DNA of 64,000 nt, from contig JANATG010000008.1 of the NCBI GenBank assembly GCA_029449235.1, positions 434,001 to 498,000 of the forward strand, in the 5' to 3' direction. The DNA is from Linnemannia schmuckeri. Taxonomy: Eukaryota > Mortierellomycota > Mortierellomycetes > Mortierellales > Mortierellaceae. Both the position numbers and the translations under genes were made by a program. Under the pieces are notes generated by a model, which saw only the letters and a list, made by a program, of their open reading frames with translations, made no database searches and was not told the DNA's origin. This document shows positions 1 to 10,879 of the stretch, one piece after another; position 1 is the stretch's first letter; each line of letters begins with the position of its first letter.

Positions 1-220
1 GAAGTCACCACAATACTATCCTGAATCACAAGTGTCTCCTGAGGTGAGCCTCCGTTAAGTCCTGTAAGTGAAGGATCTTGTTCGAGAGCGACTGGGATCT
101 GGGAGGTTGGTTCTGAAAGACTGGGGAGTTGTCGGAGGAGACAGAAGATATCTTCCTTTGTCAGGGGTGATGGCACAAGCGGCTAAATAAAAAAACGTAA
201 TTTTTGCTGGTGTCAGAGTC

Positions 221-255
<35 letters not shown>

Positions 256-1827
256 ATAAAATATCATGATTGATAAAGTTGGTAGCTGATGGCGTAAAAA
301 AACTAACCTTGACATCAATCCATGAGAGATTGGCGATGGCGTCTTCAACACTGGCATCGATGATGGACCATATGCTCTCTTTGACAGCGTGAGTTTCAAG
401 TAAAAGGGCTGTTGGGTGGTTTGCCTGCATGTACGCCTTTGGATCCGTAACTCCGTGCTTCTTGATCGCATCCAGTTCTACGCATGGAAACAATGCATAA
501 GGCGTTATGAGTCTCGGAGGTGTTACCCTGTTCATATACAACACCGAACAAACCAAAGGAACGGGTCGGAGGCCTTTAGGTGGATCTTTTTACCGATGAA
601 TCCATTGTTCTTGAAAAAAGTCTCGATCCAATCAGTTTGCTGTTGCTCATAAGGTTGAGGCACAAATATCCCTTGGTCGCCCACACCCTTAAATGTTCCA
701 GGAAGTCCCGTTTCCTTTGCCAAGGTATCACACAATCCGTACATGAGCTGTTCCTGAACAACATTCCTAGCCCTCAGTGAAGCCAAACTTGTCGGTCTAA
801 TGAAGCAAATAGTAGAAATGGGTCAGCAGATATATTATCACGAAAGTCTGGTGAAAATCATTGTTTTGATGGAATCATTGATAAAGAGCTTACTCTTGGA
901 GCTGGTGCAGCGCTTTAAGTAAGGTAACCTTCTCATGCTCGTGGAACCACGGTGCAACGACAAGTCCGCGGTCAACAGTATCCCATTGTCCTGGAATGGT
1001 GCTTCCTACGCGGTCTTTCAAGAACTATTTCCAAGGTCCAAAAAAAAGATATTTATGTCAACTAATTTGGCTACGAAGATGTTCTCGATAGCAACACTCA
1101 CAACTACGGAAGATAATAAGAAGTTTAATTTCCACGTTACCTGGCGAACAAAGTCGATGCCGAATTTGTACTTGCGCGCTACTTCCAATGCTGTCAAGAA
1201 TCCACGCTGTGCGAGTTCTTCGTTCAGTTGAGATGACATTTCCTGAAGATATTCCCTGTAATCAAATTAAAACAGGCGGGACATGGTTGTTTCCCGGTGT
1301 GTCAATAAATGGTTAGTTACTGAGATACATACAGATATCAGCGAAGTGTGAAGAAGGGTGATGAAATAGTTGCTTACAGTTTAACGAGTTCATCTTGGAT
1401 ATGTAAGACCCTGCCGGGTCGGGAACGAACCAGTGCTTGAATACGGTCCTGGATGTCGGATGAGTTGGCGTTCAATGCCCTAGGAAGATCCAACACGCTC
1501 ACACGACCTAGAGGATTACCCACCAATATTATACTCGTAAGAAAATACATCCTAAAAATTTTGCAACCCAATCACGTCCAAAAGAGGCCGAGAGAGTTGC
1601 TCAGTACCGTTGCGCTTGTCGAGTAGAGAGAATATGTCGGCATCGAGTTGGTCATGGGTGATGAATGTCTTGCCGTCAAGCGAGGTGGCGATGTTGGAGA
1701 GGTAGCCGAGGCGGATGAGACTGTGGACGAGGTCTCCACAGGCTTCTTCGGACAGGGTTGCTTGGCCCTTGAGGTCATCGGGGTTGTCGGTTTGGCCAAA
1801 GAGTGTCTTCCAGATGGTTGTTGTCAT
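1..1827 (-). CDS. UFL1: E3 UFM1-protein ligase 1 (UFL1), C-terminus missing at window edge
   Basis: UFL1 moves the ubiquitin-like modifier UFM1 onto targets such as the ribosomal protein uL24, at the ER membrane. The start is the ATG at 1827. At least seven exons are needed: about 1827-1570, 1512-1378, 1246-1140, 1025-895, 790-590, 476-307, and 183 to the edge. Their order follows animal UFL1: an N-terminal winged-helix part with LDGKTFITHDQ, then GRVSVLDLP, then LAQRGFLTALEVARKY, then VDRGLVVAPWF, then GIFVPQPYEQQQTDWIETFF, then SIIDASVEDAI and SIVVT. Donor sites such as GATGTCAAG|GTTAGT at 307 are clear, but the first intron's borders are not resolved. Introns carry long A/T runs (for example 223-254). 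The remaining C-terminal half lies left of base 1. Family assignment rests on remembered similarity across the whole visible length. Confidence 0.88.
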
Positions 1828-2092
1828 TATTGTTTAGCTGAGGTGTTTTCGTGTCCTTGAAAGGAAAGGAATGGATTGGGGTTTTTTTTGTGGGTATCAA
1901 GTTGTGAACTATGCAGAAGCCCGGGAACATTCATTGCACACCCTATTGGTCAATTGCTTAGTCTCACAGTCACATTGATGAAGATGTCCCCTGGGAAAAA
2001 ACTAGTACAAAGGGGGGCGAGACTCATACTCATTCCCCTTCTTTTTTTCTTCTACAACACTCTTTCCATTCTCATTCATTCACACGCACGCC
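1828..2092. promoter_or_regulatory. Divergent intergenic promoter region UFL1/APEH
   Basis: The 265 bases between the two start codons must hold both promoters and both leaders. The part next to APEH (about 2036-2092) is C+T-rich, as are the leaders of other genes in this window. No TATA box or factor site could be assigned with confidence. Confidence 0.5.
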
Positions 2093-2572
2093 ATGGCAAC
2101 CCCACAGGAGATCTTCAAGGCTCTCTCGGCTATCCCTTCTTACAGTGGAGCCACTATTCTCCCCAATTCCACAGACTCCACCCTCAGTAAGCAGCTCTTC
2201 TGGACGCTTCTTTTTGATATTTGATCAGCGCATCAATCCAATTTGAACAATGCTGTCCTTCCACAACTCACGAAAATAACAATATTATTTGGATAAAAAA
2301 CAGATATCCAGGTGTCTTACTCTCAGAGAGATCTTGAGAGAAACGTCCGACGCAAGTTCACACGCACTGTTGTCGCTTCGGTCGCCGAAAAGTCAATCCC
2401 TTTGATCCTCAATGGTCCCTCTGTCGATACCGGCGATGCTGTCGCTCAGTTGATTTCTCCCTCCGGAGCATTGTCGGTCACCCTCCGTTTGGTTGCCGGC
2501 GAGAAGAAGAAGCACTTCGTAGAGGTAAAGACTAAAAAGACGAGTTGCGAGGTTGAAAGTTTCTGTATTCAT

Positions 2573-2605
<33 letters not shown>

Positions 2606-5320
2606 AGAGGGAACGGAAAGATCATTTCCTTGACCACCAGCAATCGTAGTGGTGTATGATATAGTTATGCTAACTCACCATATTTACTACTTTGTATACC
2701 CTTTTTTTATTTTTTTTAATTTTTTCATTGTAGATTTGGGCCGATGGTTCCATCCTCCACCTCCTGGAGACCACCGCACTCCATGATGACTTTTATGCTG
2801 ACTCTACGTTTGGGACCCTTGAGTGGTCCAAGGACGAGACCAAGATTGTCTACGTTGCTGAGCGTAAAAAGTCAGAAGATGCCGTCGAGGTATGATGTTT
2901 GCACTGTTATGTTGACACTCCTGAGAAGGTGTCCAACACCCCTGTGAGAACTGGAATGCCTGACCTTGTAACCGTTGTAAACTGGTGTCATAGAAATACA
3001 ACTATAAGCCCGACTGGGGCGAGACCTTTACTGGCAAGCGGGATCCCGCTCTCGTGGTCGTGAACCTCGACAACTTTGAGGTCAAGGTGCTGGAGCGCCT
3101 TGATGGCGAAACAAGTCCCGGCCAGGTACGTATTCTCAGAGATAACAATGAAATGGTGCAATACGTAAGACAATTATTACTAAGATTCACCAATCTTTTG
3201 ACCTGTGCGTAAATAGGCGATCTTTTCTCATGATTCCAAATCCCTCATCTTCACCGGATACCTTCGCAACCCTCAGTTCTTTGGTATTGTGTACTGCCAG
3301 AACCGCCTGTAAGTTAGAAGAAAACACCAACAGTATTTTGATTGCAAGAAAGTGTCGAAAAGAAATCATACTGTGGGAAAATGGCGTGATGACTTTGTCC
3401 TCATGTCGTCTGTATACCTTCCGGCCGTTGGTTTATCCGAATGACGACTGTCCTTCCAGGTTCACTAACCTACGTTGCTAACGTCTTTCATGGGTTAGTA
3501 CTGGCTTGTATCAGATCAACGTCGATGGGTCAGGATTCAAGCACTTGACACCAACCCTGAAGAGCGCCCGATCCCCACGACTGAGCGCTGATGGATCAAC
3601 TTTGGTGCGTTACCCGTTGCTGTCACCGTTACACATATCGAGTGTATGAAGGCGCATACATGATCAGCGTCAAATTGTACTAAATACTAGCAATTTCAAA
3701 CATACTATAGGTGTTCTTGTCCAACACAGTAAATGGTCCTCATGCCAGTTGTGCCAAACTCCTTAAGGTACTATTATGATGAAATATTTTTATTGAAAGA
3801 AGGTAACAGGAGCAAGATATTAACTGAACATCCTTACTAATGCCGTTTATGAACCATATATATAGCTTGACATTCCTTCAGGAAAAATCTCTACTGTGGT
3901 CGATATTGTTCGCAAGCCAGAGGCCGCATCTGGATTCCCTGGGCTCTACATTGATCAGCTTCCCAGAGACACCTGGGTCTCCGCCAGTAAAATATTTGTC
4001 TCGTCGAGCTACCGCTCGCGCAAGACTCTCCTTTCGATTGACGTTCACTCTGGCGTCATCGAAGAGTTGACTCCTGCTTCACAGTACCCAGGAACCACCA
4101 ATATCCTCTTTGCCAACTCCAAGTGGGTCCTGACAACGTACTCGACCCCAACAGAACCATGGATTCTCATCTTGGGCCGAATCAAGTTTGAAAAGAACAA
4201 CATCGACTTGAAAGTCCAGTTCTTTAGTCTGGAAAACAGCAAAGTCGAGAAGGCCAAGTTGTTCTACCAGCCTCATTCTTGGTCAATCGTTCACAAGATC
4301 CCTGGCCAGCTTGACAGTCTGGAGGCCATCTTTATCGAACCCTTCAAGTCCAACACTTCTGCTCAGGTGTCGAGCGCTGTCAGCGGAGTCAAGCCTCCAT
4401 TGGTCATCTTCCCCCATGGTGGTCCTCATAGCGGTTTTGCTGCAGAGTTTTCCATCTTGAACTTGGTTCTCGTCGGACTTGGCTTTGCCGTTGCCAATGG
4501 TAAACTGCTCACTATTTATGATGTGTGGCGTACATGCAGTGGCGTAAGTTGATGCGTTGTGGGTACTGACCCTCTTACTCTGCATGTGACTCTAACTACA
4601 ATAGTCAACTTTACGGGAAGTTTGGGATACGGACAGGACAGTGTCGAGGCATTGGTCGGTCGTGTTGGAGAGCTGGATGTCAACGAGTGTTTGGCAGTTC
4701 GCGACCACATCTTGTCGACTGGCGTCGTCGACACCGAGCGCACAGTCGTTACAGGAGGAAGCCACGGTGGATTCCTTTCCGCCCACTTGTTGGGCAGAGA
4801 CCCTACCGGCTTCAAGGCTGCTGTCCTGCGCAACCCCGTGACAGACATTCCCGCCATGGCATCTGTCACTGACATTAGCGACTGGTGCTATGCCGTCAAC
4901 GACTTGCCCTTTGACATGGAGGCTCCTCCTACTGCAACCATTTCTGACCCAGAGGTGTTCAGGCGTCTGAGGGCAGCATCTCCCATGGAGCATGTGGAGA
5001 AGGTGACAGCACCATCGTTGTTGCTTATCGGAGCCGGCGACCGTCGTGTCCCTCCCAGCCAAGGGTTCTCGTGGTGGCAGGCTCGCCAGAACAAGATTAA
5101 GACGGATCAGAGTCATGGCGTGAACCGTATTCAGGTCTTTGAAGGTACTGGTCACGCTTTGGATTCTGTTGAAGCAGAGAGTAACTCGACCTACAGTATG
5201 GGCAACTTTTTGGTTGAGTTTACACGAGTCGATCATCCGTCTGTTCCTGCAGCTACTGCAGGTCAAGAGCAGGCTGCAGTTGGGCGTCAAGGTGAGGGTG
5301 GACGAGACACTTTTATTTAA
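2093..5320 (+). CDS. APEH: Acylaminoacyl-peptidase (acylamino-acid-releasing enzyme, S9C family)
   Basis: This cytosolic serine peptidase removes N-acylated (mainly N-acetylated) amino acids from blocked peptides. The ATG at 2093 opens MATPQEIFKAL. About nine exons follow: 2093-2187, 2305-2526, about 2734-2889, 2995-3125, 3217-3309, 3500-3603, 3711-3768, 3870-4500 and 4605-5320. The first part forms the beta-propeller (for example LTPTLKSARSPRLSADGS, typical of S9 propeller blades). The last two exons hold the alpha/beta-hydrolase: FPHGGPHSGF (oxyanion region), GSLGYGQDSV, the nucleophile elbow GGSHGGF (Ser), GAGDRRVP (Asp) and EGTGHAL (His). The splice at 4500/4605 rebuilds VNFTGSLGYG in frame. 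About 30 residues follow the last hydrolase helix, a tail beyond the usual end. The alternative, a dipeptidyl-peptidase-like S9, is less likely because DISDWC and RRVP are APEH-type. Confidence 0.93.
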
Positions 5321-5892
5321 TTCAGGCTGTCGTTACTAACCCCCCTTTCGATTCTGCTGAATAAAATAAGAAAACACCGCTTTGCTTTTCTATGATTATT
5401 GGTGTAAGGGGCAAGGTCGGAAGAGATGACGAAGTTGTTCGTTTCAGTCCGGTCTTCCCGCCCGCCTTTGAGGTGGATGGAGAAATAAGAAAAGAAAGAC
5501 ATATAAAAGTGGGGACCGAGCGGCAATGGTAGTTGTTGACTGGCTTGAGCTTGCAAGGAAGTCCACCCATACATGGATTAGTTCGGCAGGGTTTCGTTGC
5601 TGAGGTGACCTCATTGAAAGTCAGGTCCTATGAGCGGAGAGAGACAAGGATTGTTCTTCTGTCTCTGTCTCTTCTATCCCAATTCAAATCCCTCTCCTCT
5701 CGCTGCTCACTGCTTATTTTCCTCTCTTTGTCACTTCGCTCTCCTCATACCTTTCTCTCTTTATTTACTGCCATCGCCTACTTGCCATTACCCACACATC
5801 CATCGCTCTCTTTTCTTTTTCTTCCTCTCTTCCTTCTCCTCTCTTCCCAACCCTACAACCCGCAATCACTCCCAGCTCCTTCTGTCCCCGCA
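5321..5892. other. Intergenic: APEH 3' end and C+T-rich leader of next gene
   Basis: No conserved coding sequence is seen. Bases from about 5650 to 5890 are strongly C+T-rich on the plus strand, which fits the promoter and leader of the membrane-protein gene starting at 5893. Open frames here encode only Ser/Leu/Phe-rich low-complexity peptide. Confidence 0.6.
5360..5365 (+). terminator. Candidate poly(A) signal AATAAA after APEH
   Basis: AATAAA lies 40 bases after the APEH stop codon, in A/T-rich sequence. Fungal poly(A) signals are degenerate, so this is only a candidate. Confidence 0.35.
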
Positions 5893-7525
5893 ATGTCCAT
5901 CGACATCGAGCGGGCGACACTCAAAAAGGCCGCCGTTTCAACTCTGCCTCTGTAAGATCACATAATCACATACACACTCACAACCCACACAATTAAGACA
6001 ACAACATAAAAAACCATTTACATACTCCTCCAGATCATCAGCAAATTCACTCACTCGAACGCACTCTTCCTCTTATACCCATACTTTTTAACCAACCCTT
6101 TAAACCAAAAACAGCTGGGCGGAACAGGACCAACGACTCTCGCTTCTTCTCAATGACCTGCCGGAAGAGACCACCCAGGAACCCGACCGGATGGCCGGCT
6201 CGCCCCCGACACAGTTACCACTCCAGGGCTCTTCCTCCGTATCGTCCACGTCTTCTGATGTCCCAGAGGCTGGTCGCAGCGGCGGCCACAGCCAAAGACA
6301 GTTGCATGGCGCCAAAAGTCGTAGCACTCTAAACGGAGCATCCGTCTCCAATAACTCCACCTTACGACAGGGGACACTTGCCACAGCAGCGGCAACAGGC
6401 ACAGGCACAGGACATCAACAGGACTGGTCCGTCTTTGCGACCATGAGCAACGTATCCACCCTGTCGCAATTGTCACGCAAATACCCTCCCAACGCCACTT
6501 CATCCTCCTCTCTTCTCTCCCCAACATCAACCCTCCCAACTGAGCCCCAGTCCGTCCAGAGTTCTGATGCCAATGTCATCTCCAGTCTGCGAAGGTTTCC
6601 TCAAAAGCTGGACGAGATTTTCAAGCCACGAACGGCTGGACATATCACCTCCACCTCAACTACAGGGAGTACAGGATCTCATCCAAGTGCGGCGATGGCG
6701 ACTACAGCCTGCACTTGCACTTGCCCAAATCACTCTCCTCAACAGCAACAACCGCACCCGCCCTACTTCAAGCGTGGCAGTCGACTAGGCCTCTCCCTCT
6801 CCAAACGACGCAACCAAAAGGAATCCATGGAACTGATGAGAGGATACCCCACAGGCCATTGCGTCTCTGCCGAACCACCAGAGTCAACCAATTGGGACGA
6901 AAAGGACGCAGAGCTACCCTTGACCCAAGGATACGGTGTGACCAAGAATACGGCCTTCAACTTGGATGCGATCAAGGGCTTCCTGAGCTCTCCATTGTTC
7001 TCCAATTTCCTGAAATCGCTGACGGTCATGGCGGCGGTCTCTCTGTTTGCGATTGCATTGGATGCGATCATCATCCTGGTCAAAGCTTCAAACAATAACC
7101 AGTCGATGAAGCTCTCCAACGACAATGCGGCCTTGATTATTACCGTAATCCTGTCTCTCCTGACGATCGCCTACTCATGCTTCACCATCTTTCTGGAATC
7201 CAGACGTCCTCCTGAAGGTTTGGACACCTCCAACTCCAAACCGCTTATTGTCATCTTTTCCGAGATTATCGCGTCGATCATTTGGGCCCAGGTCCTGTCG
7301 ATTACGATCTATATCTACATTTGGACGTATGGTTGTACAGAGGCTGGGGCAGAACAGTTGACGAGGTTGTGGAAACAGGATATGCCAGATCACCATTTGA
7401 CGGAGCGTCTGTGTCGACGACAAGGAGCCATGGTCGGACTGGAGTTGTTATTGGTCATGTTGATCATTTTTAACTTCTACACACATCTTGCCCAGAACTT
7501 CAAGTTCATCCGCGCTGTCTCTTAA
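5893..7525 (+). CDS. Unrecognised four-span membrane protein with Ser/Thr-rich cytosolic head
   Basis: There are two exons, 5893-5951 and 6115-7525. The donor CTCT|GTAAGA and acceptor AACAG|CTGG join in frame to give 489 residues. Residues 1 to about 310 are hydrophilic, low-complexity and rich in Ser, Thr, Gly and Gln, so probably disordered. The last about 180 residues hold four hydrophobic segments: MAAVSLFAIALDAIIILV, LIITVILSLLTIAYSCFTIF, VIFSEIIASIIWAQVLSITI and VGLELLLVMLIIFNFY. The loop between the third and fourth has three cysteines (YGC, LCRR and nearby), which may be luminal. This is the topology of MARVEL-like or tetraspan proteins, but no family motif was recognised. The gene is real on splice logic, length and membrane pattern. 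Its function is unknown. Confidence 0.8.
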
Positions 7526-7702
7526 TGATGACCAACGGTCAAACAACTATTTACCCCTTCCTTTACTCCTCTTTCTCTTTTTGCATGTACAAATAATCTA
7601 ATTAAAATCTTAAGCTGTTATGATAACAAAGAAAATGCAAAAAGATCGCTTCTGTGATTTATTCTAACTTGATAATGGTAATGGATAAGGAAAAAAAAGG
7701 CA
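7526..7702. other. Short convergent 3' intergenic region
   Basis: This is the gap between two convergent stop codons. It is A/T-rich and must serve as both 3' ends. No clear element is seen. Confidence 0.5.
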
Positions 7703-10700
7703 TCATGATGTGGTAGGATGCTGAGAAGAGTGGTCAGAAGAAGAGGAGAAAGAAGAAGAAGAGGAAGAAGAAGAGAAGGAAGAAGAAGAAGAGGAGGAAG
7801 ATGATTGGAAGTGTGGGTCGGTGACCTGGCACCAGCGAAGACGACATTGCCAGGCCGATTTTCCAGGGAAGAAGCGCGAGATTAAGGTCCAGTCACCCTT
7901 GCCAAGGTGCTCAACCGATTCTCGCAAGTCCAGGTCCTCCGCCGCTGACCAAGGGGTATATAGGAGATTGTGCTTGTAAGATGACTCCCAGACACGGCGA
8001 CAAGGGGCCTTGGTCCATGCGGTCCCTGCGGAGGCTCTTGACATCGACGAGAGTGTTGAGCCGGTGGTGGAAGAAGAGGAAGGCAGAGCACGTAGACGCT
8101 TGACAACCTTGTCCCAGTGATGTTCCCCATACTCTTCCACAGCTTCCAAGATCGCCATGTATTCCTGGACAGTGACCTCGGTCGCCTTGTCCGATAGCAA
8201 AAAGTACTTGCGCTGGAGAGAGTCGACTCCATGGTTGGGGAGGTAGAACCTCTGGATGGCTCTGAATCCGGAAACAGTAGGCTCACCGGGTGCATAGTCG
8301 CCCGTCTCCCCTGCCACACCATCGTCATTAAATGTGGTGCCTACCTCTCGGATACCCTTCTCCAACAACAAGACCTCCTCGTTCGTCCAGACATCTTTAT
8401 CCATTTCGACCTTCCTCAATGCTCGCCAATGTGTACTGCATCGCTGAGCAGTGGCACCACCTCCCACATGACGGGCGACCCACCTCCAGTTGATCCAGTC
8501 GAACTGAACACCTCGAGTCTTGAGTCGCTGTCGGATGATTTTCTGGAGGGTGACGGATTTCTCCTTGGTCCACTTGAAAGGCGGTGCGGGCTTCTTGCTC
8601 TGAGCCAATGCAATCTCGACATACTTCTTCTGCAATTGGGCCGCGTCCAGTCCTTCTTCTTCCTCCGCTCGGACACCTTTCCGCAAATGCCTTGTCCGCG
8701 CCATGAATAAGCTCTCGCAGTCCTTGGCCTCGAACACCGGCGTGTTTCCTGCAAAAGCTCCATCTTCAGCAAAACTCTCTGTCAGCGTCCTGGCAATCTC
8801 CTCATAGTTCGAACCCCTCTCGAGCCACAGCACCCAGAACAAGGCCTCATTCTGAGGACTCCACTTGGACGGTTGCCGATCATGTCGAATCACAGGCATG
8901 TCGAGGAACTTCCAGTAGGCTCGACACTCCTCTGCCGAATAAGCCCCACCAAGGATCTCGGCAATCTCGTCCCAGCTGCGGATACCGTTCCTGATGACAT
9001 GCTGGATAAGCGTTGTTTCCTCTGTAGTGGTCCAAAGCTTCTGGCGCTCTCTCATAAACGATTCCTGATCCCAGATGCTCCGGACTGTTGGAGTACTGTT
9101 TGGTGGCGTCATGTGTTTGGTCTGCCTCAATCTCTTGACGACTGTCATAGAATCATTCTCCTCGCCATCTTCCGCATCGTTCATGTTCATGACGTCTTCA
9201 TCGTCATCGTCGCCGTCGTCGTCGTCGTCCTCAGAGTCGTTATCGCCGTCGTAAAAACCATCGTCATCGTCGTCATCAGCGTCACCGTAGTCGTCCTCCA
9301 GCATATCGTCACCGTGGTCTTCCAAGTCGTTATTATCCTTCGTATCGCTCTCTTTCGACGCAGCAGCGTCGCCGGAAGTGATGGTGGTGGAAGATGTGGA
9401 ATGTGTGTCGTCCTGTTGAGCGTAAGCTCCGGATGATCCTGTCGATTGTTTCAGGGATCTTGAGATCTCGAGATACTTTTCCCGACAGATGACGCGATGG
9501 AATCCAAGTTCATTGGCAATCGTGGACCAGGCGAGTCCCTGTTGGACGTAGAACCGAAGTTTTTCGATCAACGCTGGCGTCCATTCCTTTTCCTGTGCTT
9601 TTGACTCCAGAGCAGTGTAGTAGCGGCTGTGGCAGATTCGTGGATCAAGCTTCAAATGTTCACCGATGGTCTTGAATGAGGCGCCTTGCTCCCTCCCTGT
9701 GATAATGATCTTGTCCTCCTCTGGTGTCCATGTCCTAGTCCTACTGCTGATCGGTTCCCGCACATCGTAAGAGAAGTCGTCGCTGAGAACGCCGAGAATA
9801 GCTTCTGGTACAGAGTTGTCCTTTGGGAGTGAATGCTTTGTCCTGAGCCACGGTATAAATCCACCACTACCTTTCGATGCCGTCACGGTTGAGCTTGTCG
9901 CGTTATTTGGAATGAGATCTGTTATTGCGGTTGTGATTGTTTTGGGTGTTGAAGGAAGAGGTCGGACGCGTTGAGGTAGTAAATAATAGGGAACGTTGGA
10001 GATGTCGATTTTTGGTGGGATCCAGCCAGACTTCAGCTTTGGTTTCAGGCGATGTTGGTATCGCAGATAGCAACTCATGGGAACCATTCCAAAGATCGAT
10101 CCAATCTGTCGCCAGTTGAATCCCCGATCCCTGAGCTCGAGCAGGAGAGCCTCCACGTGGGTGCACCAGCGATATTTCGAGGACGCCAACATCCCAGACT
10201 TCCTGTAGGTTTCAACAGTCGAGGCTCCTGACTCCCGCACAGGTCGAACAACCCGAGGACGCTCAAGTTTCTTGATTTCCTTGGCCTTCTGGACGAGATC
10301 CTGGTTCATGCTCATCCACTTTTCGCGACAGATGCTTTGGGTAATCAGCAACTTTTCCGAGATATATCGCCAACTCCTCCCGTCCGCCACCATCGCGTTC
10401 AGCCGTTCCAGCTTTTCTGGGTTCCATTGTTTGTGCAATGCAGGATCCAATTCCTTTAGGTACCGTTGATGACAGGCAGAGTGATCCCGTCCTATTGCGG
10501 CGCCGATCTCGTGCCAGGTATTGCCCTCCAACCGCATCTCCAGAATCTTGGCGTCGATCTCAGGTGTCCATATGTAGACGTTTCTCAAGAGATGGCTGCC
10601 TTTCCCGACAAGGGAGTCTGACTGCTGCTTTCTACTCGTAGCGGTTGAAGCAGAGTTGGTGGCGTTGAGTGTTGTGTCCTTGTGCGACTTTTGGGACGAA

Positions 10701-10879
10701 TGAATCCAGCGACGATGAGTGCTACAAGTCGAATGAGTCGGAATCCTTGATCGTGCTGACAGTAGTGTCGACTGTGCGGAGGGTGTCGTTGCGTGAAGGT
10801 ATGAGGACCAGCGGTGTGATTGCCTGTCGCCGCGGGTGCTACGGGCGCCTGCTCCGAAGACTCGTCCTATCCAGGCCAT
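7703..10879 (-). CDS. Intronless protein with about ten SANT/Myb repeats
   Basis: This is a single open frame of 1058 residues, unusual in a window where nearly every long gene has introns. From about residue 104 on, Myb/SANT-like units recur, each with a leading Trp, a central W/F..I and a final helix with R.R or CR..Y. Examples are WTPEIDAKILEMRLEGNTW, WNPEKLERLNAMVADGRSW, WTPEEDKIIITGREQGASF, WTPALIEKLRFYVQQGLAW, WTTTEETTLIQHVIRNG, KWSPQNEALFWVLWLERGSN and PWSAAEDLDLRESVEHLGKG. About ten are countable. Between the fifth and sixth lies an Asp/Glu run (about residues 500-560), and the C-terminus is polyserine with Phe. The first 65 residues are Arg/Ser/Thr-rich with almost no acid and include RRWIHSS, like a mitochondrial presequence. 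Sequence-specific DNA binding is inferred. The protein could also be a SNAPc-190-like or DUF-type Myb factor. Confidence 0.85.
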   Translation of the reverse strand: MAWIGRVFGAGARSTRGDRQSHRWSSYLHATTPSAQSTLLSARSRIPTHSTCSTHRRWIHSSQKSHKDTTLNATNSASTATSRKQQSDSLVGKGSHLLRNVYIWTPEIDAKILEMRLEGNTWHEIGAAIGRDHSACHQRYLKELDPALHKQWNPEKLERLNAMVADGRSWRYISEKLLITQSICREKWMSMNQDLVQKAKEIKKLERPRVVRPVRESGASTVETYRKSGMLASSKYRWCTHVEALLLELRDRGFNWRQIGSIFGMVPMSCYLRYQHRLKPKLKSGWIPPKIDISNVPYYLLPQRVRPLPSTPKTITTAITDLIPNNATSSTVTASKGSGGFIPWLRTKHSLPKDNSVPEAILGVLSDDFSYDVREPISSRTRTWTPEEDKIIITGREQGASFKTIGEHLKLDPRICHSRYYTALESKAQEKEWTPALIEKLRFYVQQGLAWSTIANELGFHRVICREKYLEISRSLKQSTGSSGAYAQQDDTHSTSSTTITSGDAAASKESDTKDNNDLEDHGDDMLEDDYGDADDDDDDGFYDGDNDSEDDDDDGDDDDEDVMNMNDAEDGEENDSMTVVKRLRQTKHMTPPNSTPTVRSIWDQESFMRERQKLWTTTEETTLIQHVIRNGIRSWDEIAEILGGAYSAEECRAYWKFLDMPVIRHDRQPSKWSPQNEALFWVLWLERGSNYEEIARTLTESFAEDGAFAGNTPVFEAKDCESLFMARTRHLRKGVRAEEEEGLDAAQLQKKYVEIALAQSKKPAPPFKWTKEKSVTLQKIIRQRLKTRGVQFDWINWRWVARHVGGGATAQRCSTHWRALRKVEMDKDVWTNEEVLLLEKGIREVGTTFNDDGVAGETGDYAPGEPTVSGFRAIQRFYLPNHGVDSLQRKYFLLSDKATEVTVQEYMAILEAVEEYGEHHWDKVVKRLRALPSSSSTTGSTLSSMSRASAGTAWTKAPCRRVWESSYKHNLLYTPWSAAEDLDLRESVEHLGKGDWTLISRFFPGKSAWQCRLRWCQVTDPHFQSSSSSSSSSFSSSSSSSSFSSSSDHSSQHPTTS

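Noticed and set aside
4592..5290. 232-codon minus-strand frame opposite the APEH catalytic domain
   Set aside because: Shadow of a strongly conserved plus-strand exon; no family resemblance.
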